30,394 bases of DNA from RGIG4140 sp045655105. Lineage in GTDB: Bacteria > Pseudomonadota > Alphaproteobacteria > CAAHEQ01 > UBA3637. Within the stretch, counting starts at the first letter, position 1; each line of letters opens with the position of its first letter. The translations under genes were made by a program, and so were the position numbers. Location of the stretch: NCBI GenBank assembly GCA_045655105.1, contig JAZOOQ010000024.1, positions 1-30,394 on the forward strand. Reading direction: 5' to 3'. Shown one piece after another: positions 16,001-23,657 of the stretch. Under the pieces are notes generated by a model, which was given only the letters and a program-made list of their open reading frames with translations, did not search any database and was not told the DNA's origin.

Positions 16001-17728
16001 ATGAAAAAAATTATATATATGCTTATGTTAACTGGTGTTTTGTCAGTTGGTTTTTTCTATGATAAAATTACAGTGAATGTTCAAGAAATTGTTAAAAAAC
16101 ATGTTAAAGAAAAACAAATAGCTTCAGTTGATAATAAAGAAATAGATAAGCTTTTAAAAACAACGAGAAAAATCCCAGAATCGGCAGAATTAGGATCTTA
16201 TTTGGCGGGTGTTGTTGCTAGAAATAATGGTGATTTTAAAACATCTCTTTCGTATTTAGAAAAAGCTTATTTGGCCGATAAAGAAAATCACGATATCAGA
16301 AGAGATCTCTATGCTATGAAGGGGTTAGCGGGCGATATTCAATCCCTTTTTGATTTATTTGAAAAAGATTTTTATAAAGATAAATCCTTGCATTATGCAC
16401 CAGAATTAAAAATTGCACAGTTAATTAAAGAAAAAAAATATCAAGAAGCGCTTGATTTTATTTCGTTACATCAAAACAAATCGCCGTTTATAACGGTTTT
16501 AAAAGCATGGTGTTATGCGGGATTAGATAATAAACAAAAGGCAGTTTTAACTTTAAATTCTTTGAAAGAAGAATCGCCACTTCATCAAATTAAAAGATAT
16601 CATTTAGCATTGGTTCATGAATATTTTAATGATTCAAAAACAGCTGAAGTTTACTATAATCAGTTGCAAGGATTAACGAAAGATATTTCATTCACTTTCT
16701 ATATTTCAGCCAAAAACTTTTTTGAACAAAAAAATAAATGGGATAGCCAAAATGTTTTTTATAAACAATATGAAAGTTTATCAGAAGAAAATCCCGTTTT
16801 TTATGATGTTATTTCCCAAGTGGGGATGAATCCAATTAAAACGGTGCAAGAAGCAGTTTCTGAACTTTTTTATGCTTGGGCAAATAGTTTGGGATCGCAA
16901 CCTGATTTAGCGGTTTTATTATCAAATGCCGCTGTTTTCTTAAACCAAAATCATATAATGGCAAAAGTCTGGTCTGCCGAAGTTTTAGATGTGATGGATT
17001 TGTATGGGTTTGCTCATAAGATTTATGATCAAATTTTAAAAGAAAAACCTTCTGCAGATATTATTCTTTATAAAAAAGGCCTTGTTTATATGCATCACAA
17101 AAATCCAGAAGGGGCGCTTAAAATTTTTAAAGAACTGTTGAAAAGAAATGTTTCAAATCCAGTTGTTTTGCTTTTAGTTGCTCAAGGATATGAGGCAAAT
17201 GGGGATTGTAAATCTGCTCTTCCATTTTATGAAAGAACGTTGTTTTTAATGAGTCGGTGGGGGATTAAACAATCAAAAGATATTAAATTCCAAGCAGCAA
17301 GATGTTATTTAAAAGAGGATAATTTTAAAGCATTTGAAAAATATGCATACTCGGCTTTGCAAGAAGATCCTTATGATGCCAATATCTTAAATTATTTGGC
17401 ATATGCTTGGCTTGAACGGGATATTAATTTAAAAGAAGCTTTGGCGTTTCTTGAAAAAGCCTATGAACAATCCCCCGATTCGCCAGATATTTTAGATTCT
17501 TTAGCTTTGGCTTATTATAAGAAGGGGGAGCCTGAAAAAGCCCTTCCTTATGCAGAAAAAGCGGTTGATCTTTTAGGCGCTAGTTCCGTTGCAAACATGC
17601 ATTTAGGAGATATTTATAAAGATTTAGGCCGAATCAGGGAAGCTCAATCTCAATATGAAAAGGCTTTGGCACTTGAATTTGATTTAACCCCTGAGCTTGA
17701 ACAAAAGCTTTTAGAACGTTTAAAATAA
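16001..17728 (+). CDS. membrane-anchored tetratricopeptide-repeat protein
   Basis: The 575-residue protein starts with a short hydrophobic segment (about residues 4-20), a signal peptide or N-terminal anchor that would put the rest in the periplasm. Helical repeats follow. TPR-type units are clearest at about 50-90 (ELGSYLAGVVARNNGDFKTS, then LEKAYLADKE) and from about 330 to the end, including DILDSLALAYYKKGEPEKAL (about 498-517), with the usual small and large residues at TPR positions. TPR proteins are scaffolds for protein complexes; the length and layout resemble alphaproteobacterial TPR proteins involved in envelope processes, but I cannot assign a partner. It stands alone, divergent from the UDG-like/serS unit, and is followed by the tRNA promoter. 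No strong terminator is visible directly after it. Confidence 0.85.
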   Translation: MKKIIYMLMLTGVLSVGFFYDKITVNVQEIVKKHVKEKQIASVDNKEIDKLLKTTRKIPESAELGSYLAGVVARNNGDFKTSLSYLEKAYLADKENHDIRRDLYAMKGLAGDIQSLFDLFEKDFYKDKSLHYAPELKIAQLIKEKKYQEALDFISLHQNKSPFITVLKAWCYAGLDNKQKAVLTLNSLKEESPLHQIKRYHLALVHEYFNDSKTAEVYYNQLQGLTKDISFTFYISAKNFFEQKNKWDSQNVFYKQYESLSEENPVFYDVISQVGMNPIKTVQEAVSELFYAWANSLGSQPDLAVLLSNAAVFLNQNHIMAKVWSAEVLDVMDLYGFAHKIYDQILKEKPSADIILYKKGLVYMHHKNPEGALKIFKELLKRNVSNPVVLLLVAQGYEANGDCKSALPFYERTLFLMSRWGIKQSKDIKFQAARCYLKEDNFKAFEKYAYSALQEDPYDANILNYLAYAWLERDINLKEALAFLEKAYEQSPDSPDILDSLALAYYKKGEPEKALPYAEKAVDLLGASSVANMHLGDIYKDLGRIREAQSQYEKALALEFDLTPELEQKLLERLK

Positions 17729-17776
17729 CTTTTTTCTCTTAAAAATTAGGGATTTATTAATTTTTAAAAAAAGTTC

Positions 17777-17805
17777 TTGACATCTTGTTATTTTAGGGGC
17801 ATAAT
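17777..17805 (+). promoter_or_regulatory. strong promoter for tRNA-Tyr, tRNA-Gly and tuf
   Basis: Consensus -35 TTGACA (17777-17782) and -10 CATAAT (17800-17805) with a 17 bp spacer containing AGGGG next to the -10. The predicted start is about 17812. Confidence 0.8.
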
Positions 17806-17811
17806 AGCTCT

Positions 17812-17835
17812 ACTTGCACAGAGCTTTGTGTAAGT
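17812..17835 (+). other. hairpin at the 5' end of the tRNA/tuf transcript
   Basis: ACTTGCACA (17812-17820) pairs with TGTGTAAGT (17827-17835), nine base pairs with one G-T, around a six-base loop. It starts at the predicted transcription start, so the primary transcript would begin with a stem, which may protect the 5' end or guide pre-tRNA processing. Confidence 0.5.
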
Positions 17836-17850
17836 TGTCCGTCCAAAGAT

Positions 17851-17936
17851 GGAAGGGTGGCCGAGTGGTTAATGGCAGCAGACTGTAAATCTGCCGACTT
17901 ATGTCTACGAAAGTTCGAATCTTTCCCCTTCCACCA
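17851..17936 (+). tRNA. tRNA-Tyr (anticodon GTA)
   Basis: The 86-base gene folds as a type II tRNA. Acceptor GGAAGGG pairs with CCCTTCC (17926-17932), followed by discriminator A and an encoded CCA. The anticodon GTA is at 17885-17887 in the loop CTGTAAA. A long variable arm precedes the T loop (GTTCGAATC). The long arm plus the GTA anticodon identify tRNA-Tyr. Confidence 0.96.
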
Positions 17937-17955
17937 GGACGAACCCGACTGATGC

Positions 17956-18029
17956 GCGGGTGTAGCTTAATGGTAAAGCTCCAGCCTTCCAAGCTGATTA
18001 CGAGGGTTCGATTCCCTTCACCCGCTCCA
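17956..18029 (+). tRNA. tRNA-Gly (anticodon TCC)
   Basis: The 74-base gene has acceptor GCGGGTG pairing with CACCCGC (18019-18025), discriminator T and an encoded CCA. The anticodon loop CTTCCAA contains TCC at 17988-17990, and the T loop is GTTCGATTC. It lies 19 bases after tRNA-Tyr in the same transcript. Confidence 0.96.
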
Positions 18030-18037
18030 ATTAACGA

Positions 18038-18062
18038 AGTCCCGTTTGGGATTTTAATTTTT
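18038..18062 (+). other. small hairpin between tRNA-Gly and tuf
   Basis: TCCC and GGGA flank a GTTT loop and are followed by a T-rich run (TTTTAATTTTTT). The stem is too short for a strong terminator but could reduce read-through into tuf or mark an mRNA processing point. Confidence 0.35.
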
Positions 18063-18090
18063 TAACACTGATCAGTTAAGGAAATCAATA

Positions 18091-19281
<1,191 letters not shown>

Positions 19282-19304
19282 TTCAAAGCAAACGCGAAAA
19301 AGAA

Positions 19305-19333
19305 AAGTCCCTGCTCGTCAGGGGCTTTTTTTT
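19305..19333 (+). terminator. intrinsic terminator of tuf
   Basis: AAGTCCCTG (19305-19313) pairs with CAGGGGCTT (19319-19327) with one G-T pair and loop CTCGT, followed by a T-run to 19333. Confidence 0.9.
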
Positions 19334-19522
19334 GTAACTAGATGCAGATAAGCTTAAACTATATTAAATTTATTAATTGTTGTTTGGTTGTGTTTGAAAT
19401 ATGTTTAAAAAATATTTATTTAATAAAGATGAAAAGTTTTTTTGTTATTAAAAGATTTAAAAATCTTATTTTTTTTAATATGTTTTAATGGGTTAGAATT
19501 TGGCGAAAAATTTTTATTTAAT
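19334..19522. other. AT-rich intergenic spacer
   Basis: About 190 bases without a plausible gene. It holds a weak hairpin (AAGATT at 19452-19457 with AATCTT at 19462-19467, then a T-run) that could back up tuf termination, and two copies of the 13-mer TTTATTTAATAAA (19415-19427 and 19513-19525). In such AT-rich DNA the repeat may be chance. Confidence 0.5.
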
Positions 19523-19556
19523 AAAAAAAAGCCCCTTTTTGGGGGGGGGCTTTTTG
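19523..19556 (-). terminator. intrinsic terminator of the secretion ATPase gene, containing a G9 tract
   Basis: On the minus strand an AAAAAGCCCC arm and a GGGGCTTTTT arm form a stem with a loop of leftover C and A bases, followed by a T-run. On the plus strand it contains nine consecutive G (19541-19549). It may also act on plus-strand transcription. Confidence 0.75.
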
Positions 19557-19570
19557 ATATGGGAAAAGGA

Positions 19571-20821
19571 TTATAACTCTCTAAACATGGGTCGTCCTTG
19601 GAATAAGCGTGTATTTTGTGCTTCCATGAATGTTGCCAATGAAATCTTACCTTCTCTGATTGTCATACGCATTTGACATGCAACCAATGGGTTTGGGTTT
19701 GCAAATGCTGTGTGAATAACGGGTCTTAAATTTGTTGTTCCTTCTAATTGTTGATGGACAACGCCTAAAATACCGCGAGCAAGTAGGTCGCATACAAGTT
19801 TTTCATCTAAGCCTGCGCCAGAAGCATATTTAATAACTGAATTCAATGCATCTTCAACGCTATTGGCATGAATGGTTGAAAGAACAAGGTGGCCAGATGT
19901 GGCAGCTCGTAAAGCTTGAGAGGCAACTTCTGGTGTTCTGATTTCGCCAACAAGGATATATCTTGGTCGCGAACGTAGGGCTGATTTTAATGCATCTCCC
20001 CATCTTTCATTTTCAACCGAACTTTGTTTGCATAATCCTAATCCACCATTTTTTGCATGATAGAGACCATCAAGAGGCATTTCTGGTGGATCTTCAATGG
20101 TGTATAAAAAGCCACCATGTGTTTCTAAAAACTCTTTAACTAAAGCCGAAATAGTTGTTGTTTTTCCCATGCCAGTTGGTCCAGCAAGTAAAATAAGACC
20201 CGATTCGGTTGCTAAAGATGTCATATATTTTACAATTGGCTCGGGCAACCCTAATTTATGGATGCTAGGGGTGTTTGTTGGCATTTTACGGCAGTTAAAC
20301 TGTGTGCCGGTTGAAGTGATAACGCGTTCAACACGATATGATTCATTTAAAAAGCGAATAGCATAACTTGCGGATCCTTGGTATCCTTGTTCCAAAATTT
20401 TTAAGAAATCATCTAAATCTTCTGTTTCAAATGGAATGAGAGCAAATTTTGTGTTTTTATCTCTGATATAAGCAATTTTTTCAGGAGTGAACCAAATATC
20501 TGAAAAATCAACATCTTTAATAGATTTTGCTTTAAAAACTTTTTGTCCATTTTCATTTATTTCTTCGTGAGGGGTTGTTTCTTCTTTAATAACTTTTGCT
20601 TCAACAGGAGTGTTAATTGGTTGAGAAGATAAATTATCTTGAGAAAATGCTGGTGGTTGAGGCATAAAAGACGGCTCTTTAAATGCAGGAGGTTCTGGCA
20701 TTTGAAAAGAGGGTTTAGGTTGTTGAATTTTAGGTTCATTTTCAAAAGGTTCATTTAAGGGTTTTTCCTGAGTCCCTAATTTAAAGTTTGTTGGCATAGG
20801 TGGTTTTTTTGAAAATAGCAT
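19571..20821 (-). CDS. GspE/PilT-type secretion ATPase with Pro-rich N-terminus
   Basis: The 416-residue protein belongs to the type II/IV secretion AAA-like ATPases that power pilus assembly or retraction, type II secretion, or DotB/TraJ-type transfer. Visible are Walker A GPTGMGKT (214-221), the Asp box TIEDP (241-245), Walker B ILVGEIR (289-295) and the His box GHLVLSTIHANS (310-321). About residues 95-185 form the N2-like domain. Residues 1-95 are low-complexity and rich in Pro, Phe, Met and Gln, like a flexible docking tail. It lacks the CxxC zinc region of GspE/PilB, so it is closer in size to PilT or DotB/TraJ. No partner secretion gene is adjacent. A short GGGGA ribosome-binding site precedes the ATG. 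Which machine it drives is not decidable here; the prepilin-like protein at 7979 is one candidate substrate. Confidence 0.85.
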   Translation of the reverse strand: MLFSKKPPMPTNFKLGTQEKPLNEPFENEPKIQQPKPSFQMPEPPAFKEPSFMPQPPAFSQDNLSSQPINTPVEAKVIKEETTPHEEINENGQKVFKAKSIKDVDFSDIWFTPEKIAYIRDKNTKFALIPFETEDLDDFLKILEQGYQGSASYAIRFLNESYRVERVITSTGTQFNCRKMPTNTPSIHKLGLPEPIVKYMTSLATESGLILLAGPTGMGKTTTISALVKEFLETHGGFLYTIEDPPEMPLDGLYHAKNGGLGLCKQSSVENERWGDALKSALRSRPRYILVGEIRTPEVASQALRAATSGHLVLSTIHANSVEDALNSVIKYASGAGLDEKLVCDLLARGILGVVHQQLEGTTNLRPVIHTAFANPNPLVACQMRMTIREGKISLATFMEAQNTRLFQGRPMFREL

Positions 20822-20944
20822 ATTAATCCCCTTTTTTTATTTTTTTCTTCTTTAATTTAAAGGTTATTTTTTGTGATTTTGCAAGTTATTTTGTATTTGG
20901 AATAAATTTTCATTGTTTTTTTTAGCGTTTTTTTAAAAAAGAGC

Positions 20945-20972
20945 TTGTATTTTTTAAAAAAATGTATATAAT
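20945..20972 (+). promoter_or_regulatory. promoter of the rimP-pnp operon
   Basis: -35 TTGTAT (20945-20950) and a perfect -10 TATAAT (20967-20972) with a 16 bp spacer. The predicted start is near 20979, leaving a leader of about 60 bases. Confidence 0.7.
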
Positions 20973-21000
20973 ACAAACATATTCTCAATAATTTAATGAG

Positions 21001-21026
21001 GGTGGGTCGTTTGACTCACCTTTTTT
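21001..21026 (+). promoter_or_regulatory. terminator-like hairpin in the rimP-nusA leader
   Basis: GGTGGGTC (21001-21008) pairs with GACTCACC (21013-21020) with one G-T pair and a GTTT loop, followed directly by six T. It lies between the promoter and the rimP ribosome-binding site, where it could cause partial termination. NusA, encoded in this operon, affects pausing and termination at such hairpins, so feedback control is a reasonable inference. Confidence 0.65.
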
Positions 21027-21041
21027 GATAAAGGAAATAAA

Positions 21042-21530
21042 ATGGAAATAAGTGTAAAGTTAACTGATATGTTGGCGCCATCCTTGGCTGATTTGGGGTA
21101 TGAAATCGTTCGTATTTCAATTCAAGGTGGTGATGTTAAAACGGTTCAGATTATGGCTGAAAGAGAAGATCGAAACGCGATGACGCTTTCTGATTGTGAA
21201 AAAATTAGCAGAACGGCTTCAGCTTTGTTGGATGTTGAAGATATTTTTCAAAATAAATATATGCTTGAAATTTCATCTCCAGGTGTTGATAGGCCGCTGG
21301 TTCGCGAATCTGATTATTCAAGATTTTCTGGATATGATGCTAAAATTGAAACACTTCATGATATTAATGGTCGTAAACGGTTTAAAGGAAAAATTTTAAG
21401 TTATGATGAAACAACTCATACAGTTCATTTTTCTTTTGAAGATCAACGTCTTGAAATTGCTTTTTCTGAAATTTCAAAAGCAAAATTATTGTTGACAGAC
21501 ACCATTATGCAAAAACAACCTAAAAAATAA
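21042..21530 (+). CDS. rimP: ribosome maturation factor RimP
   Basis: The 162-residue protein matches RimP, needed for maturation of the 30S subunit. It has LGYEIVRISIQGG near 18-30, the central LEISSPGVDRPLVRESDYSRF segment (from about 75) that is the family signature, and a C-terminal SH3-like barrel. It is first in the operon and precedes nusA by 17 bases, the standard bacterial arrangement. AAAGGAAA gives a good ribosome-binding site. Confidence 0.96.
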   Translation: MEISVKLTDMLAPSLADLGYEIVRISIQGGDVKTVQIMAEREDRNAMTLSDCEKISRTASALLDVEDIFQNKYMLEISSPGVDRPLVRESDYSRFSGYDAKIETLHDINGRKRFKGKILSYDETTHTVHFSFEDQRLEIAFSEISKAKLLLTDTIMQKQPKK

Positions 21531-21547
21531 AAAAGAAAGGAATAACA

Positions 21548-23047
21548 ATGCAAATTGCAACTCTTCCAAGACCGGAACTTATACAAATGGCTGATTTATT
21601 AGCTCGTGAAAAAAACATCTCAAAAAAAGATGTTTTAGAAGCTATGGAACAAGGTATTTCAAAAGCTGGTCGTTCAAAGTATGGTCCTGAATATGATATC
21701 AGAACAAAAATTGATCCTCAAACAGGTGCAATTGAAATGGCTCGTTATATTACGGTTGTTGATGTTGTTGAAGATGAATTTACCCAAATTTCATTAGAAA
21801 GTGCCCAAAAGAAAGATGCATCATTAAAATTGGGGGATGAAATTGTTGATCCATTGCCGCCAATGGATTTTGGTCGTATTGCTGCTCAAACAGCTAAGCA
21901 AGTTATCACTCAAAAAGTTCGTGAAGCTGAAAGAATGTGTCAATACAATGAAATGAAAAGCCGTAAAGGTGAAATCGTTAGCGGTATTGTTAAACGTGTT
22001 GAGGGTGGTAATTTAATTATCGAAGTATCTCATGTTGAAGCTTTGCTTCGTAGAGATGAATTAATTCCAAGAGAAACATATCGTGTGGGTGATAGATTGC
22101 GTGCTTATGTATTAGATGTGCGTGCAGAAGTAAAAGGACCTCAAGTTTTCTTAAGCCGTTCCCATCCCCAATTCTTGGCTAAATTGTTTGCTGCTGAAGT
22201 TCCAGAAATTTATGATGGAACAATTGAAGTTAAATCTGTTTCACGTGATCCAGGTTCAAGAGCAAAAATTGCTGTTTGGTCAAAAGATAACACATTGGAT
22301 GCAAGAGGTGCTTGTATTGGTATGCGCGGCGTTCGTGTTCAAGCAATTGTTCAAGAATTGCAAGGTGAAAAAATTGATGTTGTTCAATGGTCATCTGATC
22401 CAGCAACATTTATTGTGAATGCCTTGGCTCCAAGTGAAGTTTTAAAAATTGTTATTGATGAAGAATCCAAAAATGTTGAAGTTGTTTTGAGTGAAGAACA
22501 ATTATCATTAGCTATTGGTCGTCGTGGTCAAAATATTCGCTTAATTAGTCAATTAACTGGTTGGCATATTGATATGATGAATGAAGCTCAAGAATCAGAA
22601 CACCGCATTAATGAAACAAAAGAACGTGTTGATCTCTTTATGCAAGCTTTAGATATTGATGATATGATGGCACATTTGCTTATTCAAGAAGGATTCTCAA
22701 AAGTTGAAGATATCGCCTTTATTTCAATGAATGAATTAGCTGATATTGAAGGTTTTGATGAAGCTTTGGCAGAAGAACTTCAAAACAGAGCAAAAGCTTA
22801 TTTAATCATGAAACAAGATTCTATGGAAAAACAACTTGAAGAGTTAAGTCTTGATAACTCTTTAAAAGATTTTGAAGGCTTGACATTAGACATGTTGGTT
22901 AAATTAGGTGAAAACAATGTTAAAACATTAGATGATTTAGCTGATTTGGCTGCGGATGAATTGATTGATATTTTAGGAAAAGGATCCATTACAGAAGCAG
23001 ACGCAAATGCCTTAATCATGAAAGCACGGGAACACTGGTTTGAATAA
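21548..23047 (+). CDS. nusA: transcription termination/antitermination protein NusA
   Basis: The 499-residue protein has the NusA layout: an N-terminal RNA-polymerase-binding domain (about 1-130), an S1 domain starting near GEIVSGIVKRVEGGNLIIEV (about 139-158), two KH domains with GACIGMRGVRVQAI and AIGRRGQNIRLISQL, and a C-terminal region with two helix-hairpin-helix/acidic repeats, as in proteobacterial NusA. It binds RNA polymerase and modulates pausing, termination and antitermination. The stop overlaps the next gene's start by eight bases, so translation is coupled. AAAGGAA supports the start. Confidence 0.97.
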   Translation: MQIATLPRPELIQMADLLAREKNISKKDVLEAMEQGISKAGRSKYGPEYDIRTKIDPQTGAIEMARYITVVDVVEDEFTQISLESAQKKDASLKLGDEIVDPLPPMDFGRIAAQTAKQVITQKVREAERMCQYNEMKSRKGEIVSGIVKRVEGGNLIIEVSHVEALLRRDELIPRETYRVGDRLRAYVLDVRAEVKGPQVFLSRSHPQFLAKLFAAEVPEIYDGTIEVKSVSRDPGSRAKIAVWSKDNTLDARGACIGMRGVRVQAIVQELQGEKIDVVQWSSDPATFIVNALAPSEVLKIVIDEESKNVEVVLSEEQLSLAIGRRGQNIRLISQLTGWHIDMMNEAQESEHRINETKERVDLFMQALDIDDMMAHLLIQEGFSKVEDIAFISMNELADIEGFDEALAEELQNRAKAYLIMKQDSMEKQLEELSLDNSLKDFEGLTLDMLVKLGENNVKTLDDLADLAADELIDILGKGSITEADANALIMKAREHWFE

Positions 23048-23654
23048 AATTAACAGACATCAGCATAAACGCGCTGCCGAAACAGGATTAAAATGCTGTT
23101 TTGTAACAAAGACCTTTTATCCAAGGGAAGAGATGATTAGATTTGTTATCTCTCCCTTTAAAGAGGTTGTTTTTGATGCAAATGAAAAATTGCCGGGGAG
23201 CGGTATTTGGTTATATCCTTTGAAAGAAAATTTTGATCAAGCCGTTCAAAAAAGAATTTTTTATAAAGCTGCTAAAGGAACGGTAAAAATTCCTGAAAAT
23301 TTAGAAGAAATTGTTTTATCAGCTTTAAAAGAAAAAGCCTTAAAATTAATCGGGTTTGCAAGAAAATCTGGTTCTTTGGTTTTTGGCTATGAAGGTGTTA
23401 AAAAAGCAATAGAAACAGGGATTGTTTGTTTGGCAATAGAGGCGGATGATTCTGCTCAAAATGGTCGAAAAAAATTATATAAACCAACAGATGAATTTTT
23501 GATTTTTGATTGTTTTACCCGCGAAGAATTGGGAGAAATAACAGGGCAGGAAAGCCAAGTGCATGTTGCAGTAACGGATAAAAAAATTGCTGATGTTTTA
23601 GAACAAACCATAAAAAAGATAAGCCTTTTAAAAGGTATTGAAAAGAAAGGATAA
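23040..23654 (+). CDS. YlxR (DUF448) protein fused to an L7Ae-like RNA-binding domain
   Basis: The 204-residue protein begins with a YlxR domain (about 10-95), recognisable by the Cys-x-x-T-K segment near 20-24, EEMIRFV (30-36) and LPGSGIWLYP. About 97-195 follows an L7Ae/L30e-like fold with KALKLIGFARKSGSLVFGYE. In Firmicutes these are two genes (ylxR and ylxQ) between nusA and infB; alphaproteobacteria commonly have them joined, as here. YlxR is nucleoid- or RNA-associated and has been linked to RNase P; its role in this group is not well defined. It overlaps nusA by eight bases and is three bases from infB. Confidence 0.92.
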   Translation: MNKINRHQHKRAAETGLKCCFVTKTFYPREEMIRFVISPFKEVVFDANEKLPGSGIWLYPLKENFDQAVQKRIFYKAAKGTVKIPENLEEIVLSALKEKALKLIGFARKSGSLVFGYEGVKKAIETGIVCLAIEADDSAQNGRKKLYKPTDEFLIFDCFTREELGEITGQESQVHVAVTDKKIADVLEQTIKKISLLKGIEKKG

Positions 23655-23657
23655 GCT

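Noticed and set aside
19415..19525. Two 13-base direct repeats as possible attachment or insertion marks
   Set aside because: The sequence is entirely A and T in a very AT-rich spacer, and nothing mobile lies between the copies.
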